Made by a program: the position numbers and the translations under genes. Shown piece after piece: positions 15,612 through 24,913 of a stretch of DNA of 64,000 nt; position 1 is the first letter of the stretch; each line of letters begins with the position of its first letter. The notes under the pieces are model-generated. The model had not been told where the DNA came from. It worked only from the letters and a program-made list of their open reading frames with translations, and did not search any database. Where the stretch lies: assembly GCA_910577105.1 (NCBI GenBank), contig CAJTMB010000004.1:1-64000 (forward strand), in the 5' to 3' direction. The DNA is from an uncultured Lachnospiraceae bacterium. Lineage in GTDB: Bacteria > Bacillota > Clostridia > Lachnospirales > Lachnospiraceae.

Positions 15612-16388
15612 ATGCAGGAAATACAACAATTTTATCATTCAGAATGTAACGAAAGCGAGAGATTGCAATCTCAGGCCGGACAGATTGAGTATATTACGAC
15701 AATGAAATATTTAAAAATGTATTGTAAAAAAGATATGTCTGTGCTTGATGCATGTGCAGGAGGAGGAATCTACGCTTTCCCGCTTGCTGATTTGGGATGT
15801 AAGGTAACGGCAGGTGATTTGATTGACGTCAATGTAGCGCACATTAACTCAGAAAATACCAAAAATCCAAAATTAACACATATTTATCAGGGAAGTATCC
15901 TGGACTTATCCTTTTTTCCGGATGAAAGTTTTGATATTGTATTAAACCTGGGTTCCTATTATCATTTATGCGATGAATCTGACCGTCAGAAATCTTTGGC
16001 GGAATCACTCCGGGTATTAAAAAACGGCGGAATCTATGTCATATCATATATAAGCCGCTGTGCAAATTACATGGCGCATTTCAGGGAACTTCAGGATAAC
16101 TATCCTTTTCTGGTAAACTATATGCAAAATGGTTTTATAGAAAACAGTACTTTATTTTATTCCACAACTCCCGAAATGATGGAAGCTGATTTACAGAATC
16201 AAAATCTTAAACTACTTCATCATATCGCTACGGATGGCCCCATTTTTATATACGGGGATATCGTACAAAAAATGAACAAATCAGATTTTGAAGCTTTTAT
16301 GGATATACATTTAGCCCATTGTGACAAAAAAAGCAATCTGGGTTACAGTGAGCATGGTTTGATAGTGGCGCAAAAAGAAACCCGTTAG
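15612..16388 (+). CDS. Class I SAM-dependent methyltransferase
   Basis: 258 aa. The SAM-binding motif I is VLDACAGGGIYAFPLADLG, the acidic ribose-binding position is AGDLIDVN, and a post-I motif FDIVLNLGSYYHL is followed by SLRVLKNGGIYVISYI. The Rossmann core matches small-molecule methyltransferases of the UbiE/Methyltransf_11 kind; the substrate is not evident. An upstream TTG at 15543 would add 23 residues, but GGAG seven nt before the ATG at 15612 and the family length favour the shorter form. A stand-alone gene between the recombinase and a lipoprotein gene. Confidence 0.82.
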   Translation: MQEIQQFYHSECNESERLQSQAGQIEYITTMKYLKMYCKKDMSVLDACAGGGIYAFPLADLGCKVTAGDLIDVNVAHINSENTKNPKLTHIYQGSILDLSFFPDESFDIVLNLGSYYHLCDESDRQKSLAESLRVLKNGGIYVISYISRCANYMAHFRELQDNYPFLVNYMQNGFIENSTLFYSTTPEMMEADLQNQNLKLLHHIATDGPIFIYGDIVQKMNKSDFEAFMDIHLAHCDKKSNLGYSEHGLIVAQKETR

Positions 16389-16429
16389 TTTTTGAGGAAG
16401 TAATTAATATTTATAATGGAGGACTTGCC

Positions 16430-18478
16430 TTGGAAAAAAAATTCATACGGTTTTCTTTTGTTTTCCTTACCATGTTTATCCTGTCATCCTGCGGAAAGAA
16501 TCCGATGCCGGAAAAACCACTGCACTATGTCGAGTTGAAAATGAAACTGGAAGCGCCTGTTTCCATTACGGAATACGGTAATCTGCTTGATTCCTGTACC
16601 AACAGTAACGGAGAAACCTATTTCCTTTACTGCCTGATACAGGATGAGGAAAAAACTTTTACCGTTACCAGACAGAACGCCAATGAACTAACCCAGAAAG
16701 TTGTCCCTCTGGCGTTTGACGAAACCGTGTACTTTCTCTTTATTTGCGCGGATATGGCGGGAAATATAATACTTTCGGATACAAATATTTCCTATGTTTA
16801 TAAGAACGGTTCTTACGAGGCCAGCCAATCCTTTCCTTCATGGCCGGTAGGCGGAATGATTGCCACCGATGACAATACTGTTATATGTCAGGTATATGCA
16901 GACTCTCCCTACTACATTTTTGATTTATCAACAGGAACCCATAAAGGTATCTTTCTGGATAAAGAATTTTTGTTTGAACAAGGACTAAGCCAGCCTTTTT
17001 TATATGGGCCTTATGGACAGGAAATGTTAATTACCGGCACCGGCCTTTATACGCATGACGGAGATGATTGGAACCTGCGGGTTCCCGGCAGCAAAACAAG
17101 CATGTCAAAATCAAGCTTTGCCGCAAAGAAAATTGAAAAAGGTGAAAACGATTCCTATATTGTCTTTGACTCAAATTTTCAATATACCTATATTCTTGCA
17201 GAAGTTGACAGTGATGTCAGAGAAATAACTTTACGTGTGACTGCATGGCAGGACAGGGATATTTTGAGGACCGCCCTGACAGAATACCAGATTGCCCATC
17301 CAAATGTTACAATAGAATATTCTTTCCGCTGTACTGATTTACCGAAAACAGAGCAGGAAGCAAATACCTTGTTGCAAATCACCAATACCGAAATTGTTTC
17401 TTCACAGGCGGCAGACATCTATGTCCTGGACTATCTTCCATGGCAAAAATATCAGGAAAATGGACTATTGCTGGATATATCAGATGTTGTGGAACTCTTT
17501 GCAGAAGACGAATCCTATTTCGGAAATGTATTAACTGCCTACGGCACAGAAGATGGATTGTATGCCGTACCATGGTTTTTTGCAACTAAATTTATTCTTT
17601 GCAAAAAGGATTTAACGCCATATATACAAAATATTCATGAGTTTGCTTCTTATCTGGAAAGCCATCCTGAGGACCCCGGATTGATTCCCCATTATTACCG
17701 TGACATGCCGGAAGTTTTTCTTGCCATGATGTATGAATTTTATCGGGATGATTTGTATGACGACGAAACTCTCACCCCGGAAAACGTGGAGAAATTTTTG
17801 ACTTCTGCCCGGATTATATACAACAGGGTTCAAGAAAACACGGATGCCAGACTCATGAGGCCAACTGAAAAAAACTATCTTTCTTTTTCTTATCTCCAGT
17901 ATTTTCCGTTTGGAACGGATGTATATCTTTTTTATGAAGAACAGGAAGGAAGTGTGTTGCTTTTACCCACTACAGCCATGGGTATAACGGATTTGTTAAA
18001 AGTCAATTACCATCCGGACTATGCCATGATTCCCGTAGAAGGCATCCGTCCAAGACTTTTGTTCGGAATCCATTCAATGACCGAAGAAGAAGAAACTGCC
18101 AAAGATTTGCTGCGGTACTTACTCTCATATTATGCAGAAGCAGGCAATACGGACAACAGCATTAATATGTTTGGGTTCTTACCCGGTTTACCGATTTACA
18201 AACCTGTCATTACTTCTCGATTTGAAAGATTTTATCTTTCCGGCGAATTAAAAGAAGATAATCCAATATATACCTATTCCGAAGAAGAAACCGAAAATCT
18301 GCTTGCCGTTTTAGACAATTTCCGAACACCTGTCTATAGTACGGAAGCCTTCGACGATGAAGCATTCTCTGTTTTCGTAAATGGAAGTGCAGGGTTTCTG
18401 ACCGGAGAGAAATCATTGGAGGAAGCCGCTGACGAAATATATCACCGTTTGCTGCTATTGCAGCAGGAAAATCAATAA
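16430..18478 (+). CDS. Two-part lipoprotein with C-terminal solute-binding domain
   Basis: 682 aa beginning at TTG with GGAGG 7 nt upstream. The signal ends in the lipobox ILSSC (Cys21), so it is a surface lipoprotein. Residues about 30-260 are beta-rich and of unknown fold (repeated strand patterns suggest a propeller). Residues about 265-680 resemble family 1 extracellular solute-binding proteins (TLRVTAWQDRDILRTALTEY, ADIYVLDYLPW, GLYAVPWFF, FLTGEKSLEEAADEIY). No ABC permease or ATPase gene is next to it. It is not clear whether it feeds a distant transporter or serves as a sensor. A hairpin at 18491-18526 ends the transcript. Confidence 0.8.
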   Translation: MEKKFIRFSFVFLTMFILSSCGKNPMPEKPLHYVELKMKLEAPVSITEYGNLLDSCTNSNGETYFLYCLIQDEEKTFTVTRQNANELTQKVVPLAFDETVYFLFICADMAGNIILSDTNISYVYKNGSYEASQSFPSWPVGGMIATDDNTVICQVYADSPYYIFDLSTGTHKGIFLDKEFLFEQGLSQPFLYGPYGQEMLITGTGLYTHDGDDWNLRVPGSKTSMSKSSFAAKKIEKGENDSYIVFDSNFQYTYILAEVDSDVREITLRVTAWQDRDILRTALTEYQIAHPNVTIEYSFRCTDLPKTEQEANTLLQITNTEIVSSQAADIYVLDYLPWQKYQENGLLLDISDVVELFAEDESYFGNVLTAYGTEDGLYAVPWFFATKFILCKKDLTPYIQNIHEFASYLESHPEDPGLIPHYYRDMPEVFLAMMYEFYRDDLYDDETLTPENVEKFLTSARIIYNRVQENTDARLMRPTEKNYLSFSYLQYFPFGTDVYLFYEEQEGSVLLLPTTAMGITDLLKVNYHPDYAMIPVEGIRPRLLFGIHSMTEEEETAKDLLRYLLSYYAEAGNTDNSINMFGFLPGLPIYKPVITSRFERFYLSGELKEDNPIYTYSEEETENLLAVLDNFRTPVYSTEAFDDEAFSVFVNGSAGFLTGEKSLEEAADEIYHRLLLLQQENQ

Positions 18479-18490
18479 AGAAAAGTTGGA

Positions 18491-18526
18491 CAAAGAGGTT
18501 TTATTTGAAAAACCAAAACCTCTTTG
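18491..18526. terminator. Bidirectional terminator between convergent genes
   Basis: CAAAGAGGTTTT at 18491-18502 pairs with AAAACCTCTTTG at 18515-18526. It overlaps the stop and last codons of the GH13 gene and lies 13 bp after the lipoprotein stop. Confidence 0.6.
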
Positions 18527-20669
18527 CCTGTTCTTCTTTTTGCTCTGAAAATTCCGACGCGGCCGCTCCACTTTTGACATAGCGCAGCACAACGGCAGAG
18601 TACCGGGAAAGTGTAAGGGATACTTTACCTGACAATACAGGTATTTCTTTTTGCTCTGTACTGTACCCCGCATCCGTGCTTTCAAAAATTTTCATTATCA
18701 CCGCCTGTTTTGGCACGCCCACTTCCCAGACACCGATTTCTTTGTCCAAGTCTTTGTCATTATTGTTGATTAGTACAATCGTCTGTGCATTTTTATCAAA
18801 TCTGCCATACGCCAGAAAATTATAATCTTTTCCCAGACATTTTAAAGAACCTGTTTTGAGTTCCTGACAGTTTTTGTGAATTTTGATAATTTCTTTGTGA
18901 AATGCAATTAATTCCTTGTCCTCATATCCCCACGGATATGTACGCCTGTTATCCGGGTCCGTAAAACCGCACAATCCCGCTTCATCCCCGTAATAGATTG
19001 CCGGGGCGCCCGGCCATGTCATCTGAATGACAACTGCTTCCCTGAATACTGCGGGATTGTTACCCTCATTGGCAGCCTCCGGCCCCAACGTATTGGTGCG
19101 TCCCACCTTATGGCTCGTACGGGTCATAAAGCGGGAATGGTCGTGATTGGAAAGCTGGTTCATTGCCACCTGTAAACTCGGCGTGGAAAAACTGGAACTG
19201 TGATGGCGCATTGCCCCCCAAAAACTGTCTGCATTGCCCAGAAGGTCCGGACGAAAATCATCGCTGTGTTTCTCCATTCCGGTTAAAAACCATGTAACAG
19301 GCTCCATAAAAGCGTCATAGTTCATGACAGAATCCCATTCTCTTCCCTGCAGCCAGTCCCTGGTATCCCCGTAATGCTCCGCTAAAATAACAGCATTGGG
19401 ATTAGCCTGTTTCACCGCTTTTCTGAACTCTTTCCAGAAATAGTGGTTATATTCCGAGGAAAACCCTAAATCCGCCGCCACATCCAGACGCCAGCCATCC
19501 ACATTAAATGGTGGGGAAACCCACTTTCTGGCAATATGCATCACATAGTCAAAAAGTTGTTTGGAACCTTCATAGTTAAGCTTCGGCAATGTATCATGCC
19601 CCCACCAACCGTCATAGGTGGGATTATAAGGCCATTTGTTTTGGTCATGGAACAAAAAATAATTACTGTAAGGACTTTCCTTGGAAACATAAGCTCCTTT
19701 TTCATAACCATCGGCACTTTCGTAAATGCGTTCTTTGTCCATCCACTTGTTGAAAGAACCGCAATGATTAAATACGCCGTCAAGAATCACCTTGATGCCC
19801 CTTTTATGCGCTTCCTCCACAAAATGTATAAAAAAGGCATTGCTGGCTTCAAGATTGGCTTTGTTTGTAACCCTGTTTATATACTTGGAAGCGCTGCGGT
19901 TTTCTTTCTGTCCGTTTTGCAGTAGCTCTCCCTTTTCTTCCACAATCTTCCCGATATGGGGGTCAATATAATCATAATCCTGAATATCGTATTTATGGTT
20001 GGATGGGGATACAAACAATGGGTTAAAATAAATCACTTCCACACCCAAATCCATCAGATAATCCATTTTGTCAAGCACACCCTGAAGGTCACCGCCATAA
20101 AACTCCCGGACATCCATCGCTGCAGGATACCGGTTCCAGTTTTCCACATGATGCACATTTTCCCCGATATAGCAATACTCATCCGTTTCCACATCATTTG
20201 TACTGTCACCTCTGGCAAAACGGTCTATATAAATCTGGTACATGACAGCGCCTTTTGCCCAGGCAGGTGTTTTAAAACCGGGAATCACAACAAAATCATA
20301 ATATTCGTTAACTTCCTGATTCAAGCCTCTGGTATCATAATATCCGATAATTTTTCCCAGATGGATTTCAAAATAATAAGATATTTTTACATTATCAAGC
20401 TGTATCTGTATTGCATAGTAATCAAAAATTTCGTCGGAGCGCTCCTTCAGCATAAGAAGTTTTTCTCCCCGGCATATTAAAAAAACCCTGTCAATGTTGT
20501 TTCTGGATGCTCTGAAACGAATCGTTATTTCCTCATAAGCATTTGGCTCGGAAGGCGTCACATATTCTTCCGTAGTATCACTGAAAAGCGCCCTTTTATT
20601 TAATACAGGCCTCATGGAAGATATATACAACTGGTTATATTCTGTTTTTCTTAATTTATCCATATCCAT
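18501..20669 (-). CDS. GH13 alpha-amylase family glycosidase
   Basis: 722 aa without a signal peptide, so cytoplasmic. An N-terminal beta-sandwich (about 1-135) precedes the (beta/alpha)8 barrel. GH13 motifs: GVEVIYFNPLF, DGVFNHCG, the nucleophile Asp in DGWRLDVAADLGF, the acid/base Glu in ILAEHYGD, and LSNHDHSRF. The N-terminal domain and cytoplasmic location fit neopullulanase, cyclomaltodextrinase or maltogenic amylase (GH13_20-like), acting on imported maltodextrins or glycogen. The C-terminal domain ends in a basic, glutamate-rich tail. No transport genes adjoin. The ATG at 20669 lies after an AAGAAGAGG-type site. Confidence 0.9.
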   Translation of the reverse strand: MDMDKLRKTEYNQLYISSMRPVLNKRALFSDTTEEYVTPSEPNAYEEITIRFRASRNNIDRVFLICRGEKLLMLKERSDEIFDYYAIQIQLDNVKISYYFEIHLGKIIGYYDTRGLNQEVNEYYDFVVIPGFKTPAWAKGAVMYQIYIDRFARGDSTNDVETDEYCYIGENVHHVENWNRYPAAMDVREFYGGDLQGVLDKMDYLMDLGVEVIYFNPLFVSPSNHKYDIQDYDYIDPHIGKIVEEKGELLQNGQKENRSASKYINRVTNKANLEASNAFFIHFVEEAHKRGIKVILDGVFNHCGSFNKWMDKERIYESADGYEKGAYVSKESPYSNYFLFHDQNKWPYNPTYDGWWGHDTLPKLNYEGSKQLFDYVMHIARKWVSPPFNVDGWRLDVAADLGFSSEYNHYFWKEFRKAVKQANPNAVILAEHYGDTRDWLQGREWDSVMNYDAFMEPVTWFLTGMEKHSDDFRPDLLGNADSFWGAMRHHSSSFSTPSLQVAMNQLSNHDHSRFMTRTSHKVGRTNTLGPEAANEGNNPAVFREAVVIQMTWPGAPAIYYGDEAGLCGFTDPDNRRTYPWGYEDKELIAFHKEIIKIHKNCQELKTGSLKCLGKDYNFLAYGRFDKNAQTIVLINNNDKDLDKEIGVWEVGVPKQAVIMKIFESTDAGYSTEQKEIPVLSGKVSLTLSRYSAVVLRYVKSGAAASEFSEQKEEQAKRFWFFK

Positions 20670-20766
20670 AAATTGACAACCTCTTCTTAACTTATCATGT
20701 CTATTCTATTTTATAATATTCATTCCCCCTATGCAAGAAAAAACCCATAAGTGTTTTATACAAAGT

Positions 20767-20798
20767 AAAAAAGACAGTTTTCGCAGACTGTCTTTTTT
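20767..20798. terminator. Strong terminator downstream of ftsH
   Basis: AAAAAAGACAGT (20767-20778) pairs with ACTGTCTTTTTT (20787-20798) around 8 nt; A- and T-tracts make it active both ways. It separates ftsH from the GH13 gene. The rest of the 20670-20975 gap holds a G8 run at 20850-20857 and a minus-strand TATAAT at 20866-20871, and no gene that I can see. Confidence 0.8.
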
Positions 20799-20975
20799 AG
20801 AGAAGGTATTTCTTTCTTATGGGGTATAGCAAAAACTATATAATGTATTGGGGGGGGTTACGAGTATTATAATAGCATAGCCCATTCCTGTCGTCTATTT
20901 CCACAATTCACAAATATTACAAATTCATTGCTGTATTTTTGTCTATTTTATACAATAATCAATTGTGCATAATGA

Positions 20976-22781
20976 CTAAAACAAAGATTCAAACTCTTCT
21001 CTGTTAATTTTCTCTTTTTCCAGAAGCAGCGTTGCCGCTTTGTGAAGCACATCCTGATGTTCCATTATAATTTCTTTTGCCTTGCAATAGCACTCATCTA
21101 TAATGGCCTTTACTTCCTTGTCAATCTCACCCGCTACCGTTTCACTGTGGGAACGCGTATGTGCAAGGTCACGACCGATAAACACTTCATCGTCGCTTTC
21201 ATCATAATTTATCACACCGATATTTTCAGACATACCAAACCGGGTTACCATTTTACGGGCTACTTTCGTCGCTTTTTTAATATCGCTGGATGCACCTGTG
21301 GTAATATCATCAAAAATAATTTCTTCGGCTATCCGACCACCCAGGGAAACCATGATGTCCTGCATCATTTTTCCCTTAGTCAAAAACATCTCATCCTTTT
21401 CCGGCAGCGGCATGGTATAACCGGCAGCGCCGATTCCTGTGGGAATAATGGACACGGTATATACCGGTCCTACATCCGGCAGCACATGGAATAAAATAGC
21501 ATGGCCGGCTTCATGATAAGCCGTAATTTTCTTTTCTTTGTCGGAAATAATGCGGCTTTTCTTTTCTGCGCCGATTCCCACTTTTATAAATGCTTTTTTG
21601 ATATCGTCCTGATTGATATAAAGACGGTTATCCATCGCTGCGTTGATTGCTGCTTCATTTAACAGATTTTCCAAATCGGCTCCTGTAAAACCTGCCGTAG
21701 TCTGCGCAATCTGCTGTAAATTCACATCATCACCAAGCGGTTTATTTTTGGAATGGACTTTCAGGATGTCTTCCCTTCCCCCTATATCCGGGGTTCCTAC
21801 GGCAATTTTCCTGTCAAACCTTCCGGGACGGAGAATTGCAGGGTCCAATATATCCACACGGTTTGTTGCAGCCATGACAATAATGCCTTCGTTGATGCCG
21901 AAACCGTCCATTTCCACCAAAAGCTGGTTGAGCGTCTGCTCCCTCTCGTCATGTCCGCCACCCATGCCGGTACCGCGCCGTCTTGCAACGGCATCTATTT
22001 CATCGATAAATACTATACAGGGAGCATGTTTTTTAGCGTCTGCAAACAAATCCCTGACACGCGAAGCGCCCACGCCTACAAACATTTCCACAAAGTCAGA
22101 ACCGGATATGCTAAAAAAGGGTACATTTGCTTCCCCGGCTATCGCTTTGGCAAGAAGTGTTTTACCTGTACCGGGAGGACCCTCCAACAGTACGCCCTTC
22201 GGTATTCTGGCACCCACTCTGGTAAACTTTCCCGGAGACTTTAGAAAATCAATGATTTCATAAAGTTCTTCTTTTTCTTCCTTAAGTCCTGCAACATCCT
22301 TTAAGCCGATTCTTCCCTCTCCCACGGAAAGCCTTGCCCGGCTCTTGCCAAAATTCATCATTTTGCCGTTGCTGCCACTGCTGGCATTTTGGGATGATAC
22401 CATAAAAAATATAAATATACCCACCACAAGTACCACAATAATCGGTAATACCGTTGTCCAAAATACATTGTCTCCCGGTATTTCCTGTATCTGCGGCTCT
22501 ATGCCGTGTTCCCTGACTAATTTTTCCAACTCCGTCACATCAGTGGCGTAAAGAGTCTTTTCTTCCCCTGTTTTTAAAACCACTTCCAGGGAACCTGTGG
22601 GCGTTTCCCTGTTAGGTTTTATAAAAACATCTTTTACCTTATCATCGGTAATGTCCTTTATCAGCTGTGCCTGACTATATTCCGTGTTCCTTCTTTCCCA
22701 TGGACCAAAAAGTGCAACAACAAATATTAACAGAATGATAATCAAAAAAAACTGGTTAAAACCTCTTCCATTTTGTTTCAA
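20976..22781 (-). CDS. ftsH: ATP-dependent zinc metalloprotease FtsH
   Basis: 601 aa. A membrane helix near the start (FFLIIILLIFVVALFG) and another at about 100-125 flank a small extracytoplasmic domain. The AAA module has Walker A GPPGTGKTLLAKA, Walker B IVFIDEIDAVARRR and the second region of homology; the peptidase site is HEAGH. It is the hexameric membrane quality-control protease. The start is TTG at 22781, eight nt after AGGAGG; the open frame to 22802 begins inside that site. It follows hpt by 37 bp in the conserved tilS-hpt-ftsH order. Confidence 0.97.
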   Translation of the reverse strand: MKQNGRGFNQFFLIIILLIFVVALFGPWERRNTEYSQAQLIKDITDDKVKDVFIKPNRETPTGSLEVVLKTGEEKTLYATDVTELEKLVREHGIEPQIQEIPGDNVFWTTVLPIIVVLVVGIFIFFMVSSQNASSGSNGKMMNFGKSRARLSVGEGRIGLKDVAGLKEEKEELYEIIDFLKSPGKFTRVGARIPKGVLLEGPPGTGKTLLAKAIAGEANVPFFSISGSDFVEMFVGVGASRVRDLFADAKKHAPCIVFIDEIDAVARRRGTGMGGGHDEREQTLNQLLVEMDGFGINEGIIVMAATNRVDILDPAILRPGRFDRKIAVGTPDIGGREDILKVHSKNKPLGDDVNLQQIAQTTAGFTGADLENLLNEAAINAAMDNRLYINQDDIKKAFIKVGIGAEKKSRIISDKEKKITAYHEAGHAILFHVLPDVGPVYTVSIIPTGIGAAGYTMPLPEKDEMFLTKGKMMQDIMVSLGGRIAEEIIFDDITTGASSDIKKATKVARKMVTRFGMSENIGVINYDESDDEVFIGRDLAHTRSHSETVAGEIDKEVKAIIDECYCKAKEIIMEHQDVLHKAATLLLEKEKINREEFESLF

Positions 22782-22818
22782 AACTGTTCCTCCTGACCGC
22801 AAACAGCAGCCTGTTTAT

Positions 22819-23346
22819 TTATTCCTCAAATTCTATTACACCGATATACGGCAGATTGCGGTATCTCTGGTCATAATCCAATCCATACCCAACGACAAAT
22901 TCATCCGGAATCTGGAATCCCGTATAATCTACCTTTACTTCTACCACGCGTCTTTCCGGTTTATCCAAAAGCGTGCACAGACGCAGGCTTTTCGGATTTC
23001 TTTCCCTAAGCATTTCCAGCAGATAACTCAATGTCCTGCCCGAATCCACAATATCTTCCACCACCAGAACATCTTTATCCGTTATAGGGTCATCCAAATC
23101 TTTGACGATTTTGATAACACCGCTGGACTGGGTGGAATTTCCATAGCTGGAAACGTACATAAAATCCAGGGAAACCGGCACTGTAATCCTCTTGGCAAGT
23201 TCACACAAAAAGAAACTGCCGCCTTTCAGGACGCAGATAAGGTGAACCTGCTTTCCTGCATAATCCTTGTTGATTTGGTCCCCGATTGCCTGTATTCTGT
23301 CGTCAACTTCCTTTTCCGTCAAAAGTACCCTTACATGTTCAGACAT
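22819..23346 (-). CDS. hpt: Hypoxanthine phosphoribosyltransferase
   Basis: 175 aa, the usual length. The PRPP-binding motif is VLVVEDIVDSGRTL; the flexible-loop region has SSYGNSTQSSG, and FVVGYGLDYDQRYRNLPYIG is the typical C-terminal purine-binding part. It converts hypoxanthine and guanine with PRPP to IMP and GMP. It is 4 bp downstream of tilS and upstream of ftsH, the order seen across Firmicutes. Confidence 0.96.
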   Translation of the reverse strand: MSEHVRVLLTEKEVDDRIQAIGDQINKDYAGKQVHLICVLKGGSFFLCELAKRITVPVSLDFMYVSSYGNSTQSSGVIKIVKDLDDPITDKDVLVVEDIVDSGRTLSYLLEMLRERNPKSLRLCTLLDKPERRVVEVKVDYTGFQIPDEFVVGYGLDYDQRYRNLPYIGVIEFEE

Positions 23347-23350
23347 GCTT

Positions 23351-24790
23351 TCATCCTCCTTTTAATTGTACCTGTAAAATACACTTTGTATTCTCATTTA
23401 TCTTGCAATAACTGCTGATACGATGTCCGACTATCCAGAGAATATGTTCTTCTTCCGCCAAAAGCCAGATTCTGTCCCTTTGTGTTTTGGGTATTTTATT
23501 TTCCACCATATAATTTTGGATGGACTTTTTGTTAAACGCCTGATTAAAGAAAAAATAATCCCCGGTTTGTCTGGTACGGATAGTAAGCGATTTTTTTATT
23601 TTATCATAATCCAGCCATTTCGTATACTGATTTTCTGGAATATTCGTCGATTTTTCAAAATACTCTACCCTAAACTCCATGTATTCCGTTTCTGAAAGAA
23701 ATATGCGCAGAGGTTCTTCCCCCGGACCGGGCAGTTTTACCGAAAACTTTTGTGTTCCGGCCGCAGGATTTTCGGCCGGATTCTTTTCAATCACCACTTT
23801 TTCATATTCTCTTCTGGCTGTTATCCGGCAGGGAAGATGCAGCTCACGGTTTTTCCTGTTGGTAAAAAGAGTCCTTATTTCCTCAACATGGGCGCTGGTA
23901 ATGTCCTTTCTGGCGGGTATTATCCTTTCCAGGCCGTACATAATTACCTGCTTTTGCAGAAAAGGAGGGTACTGCAGCAGCTTTTCGGCGAGAAAAACTT
24001 CTGCCGGGGCATTTTTACCAATGATACAATCCTCATATACCTTTTTTGTTTCCCCTTGTATAAAATCTTCCGCCTCTGACAGGATATCGGCAGCTCTGCC
24101 CATATTTGCCACCGCCCCCGCTGCAATTTCTTTTTCCGCAAATGGCAGTATATGATGGCGTATGCGGTTTCTGGTGTATCCATCTTCCTCATTGGTATAG
24201 TCCGTACACCAAGTCATATGGTTTTTTGTAAGAAAATCTTCTATTTCATTCCGGGTTACTCCCAACAGGGGACGGATTACCTTCGGTTCCTGCCCTTTAT
24301 CCCTTACAGGCCGGATACCGGCAAGCCCTGTGAGTCCGCTTCCCCGGAACAGATGAAAGAGCATGGTCTCCGCCCTGTCATTCATATTATGCGCCACTGC
24401 AATTTTTGCTTTATTGCAACCGTATGCATCAGGCGCTTCCTTTTGCAAAACCTGCACAAATGCATCATACCGAATTTGCCTTCCTGCTTCCTCTGTGGAC
24501 ACATGTCTTGCTTTCGCAACAGCTTTTACATCCTTTTCCACAAGGTAAAAAGGTATGTTTAGTTTCACACACATTTTTTTCACAAACAAGGCATCTTCTG
24601 CCGCATCTGTCCGGATAAGGTGATTCACATGCACCACCAAAAGCCGGAATGGTATTGTTTTCCTAATAGCTGACAACACAAGAAGGAGGCACATGGAATC
24701 CGCTCCTCCTGATACACCGGCAGCAACAACATCACCCTCCGATATCATATGAAATTTTTCCATATATCCGCTGACTTTTTCTATCAACAT
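23351..24790 (-). CDS. tilS: tRNA(Ile)-lysidine synthase
   Basis: About 479 aa. The N-terminal PP-loop ATPase motif is AAGVSGGADSMCLL, followed by HVNH and the family block HNMNDRAETMLFHLFRGSGLTGLAGI. The C-terminal substrate-binding domain contains RTRQTGDYFF and KKSIQNYMVENKIP. It modifies C34 of the CAU-anticodon tRNA-Ile to lysidine, an essential step for AUA decoding. The frame is open to 24898; homologues begin near MLIEKVSGYMEKFHMI, so I use the ATG at 24790, but M22 of the longer form is possible. Confidence 0.93.
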   Translation of the reverse strand: MLIEKVSGYMEKFHMISEGDVVAAGVSGGADSMCLLLVLSAIRKTIPFRLLVVHVNHLIRTDAAEDALFVKKMCVKLNIPFYLVEKDVKAVAKARHVSTEEAGRQIRYDAFVQVLQKEAPDAYGCNKAKIAVAHNMNDRAETMLFHLFRGSGLTGLAGIRPVRDKGQEPKVIRPLLGVTRNEIEDFLTKNHMTWCTDYTNEEDGYTRNRIRHHILPFAEKEIAAGAVANMGRAADILSEAEDFIQGETKKVYEDCIIGKNAPAEVFLAEKLLQYPPFLQKQVIMYGLERIIPARKDITSAHVEEIRTLFTNRKNRELHLPCRITARREYEKVVIEKNPAENPAAGTQKFSVKLPGPGEEPLRIFLSETEYMEFRVEYFEKSTNIPENQYTKWLDYDKIKKSLTIRTRQTGDYFFFNQAFNKKSIQNYMVENKIPKTQRDRIWLLAEEEHILWIVGHRISSYCKINENTKCILQVQLKGG

Positions 24791-24913
24791 GACTTTTTCC
24801 AATGACTGCTGCAATTTGGTTACTGTCCTAATCATAATCGGTTTGCCGCAAAAAAGCAAGGCTGCCGGGCTTATTTTCACAACAGTTATCCATGACATAC
24901 AAAGACCCGGTTG

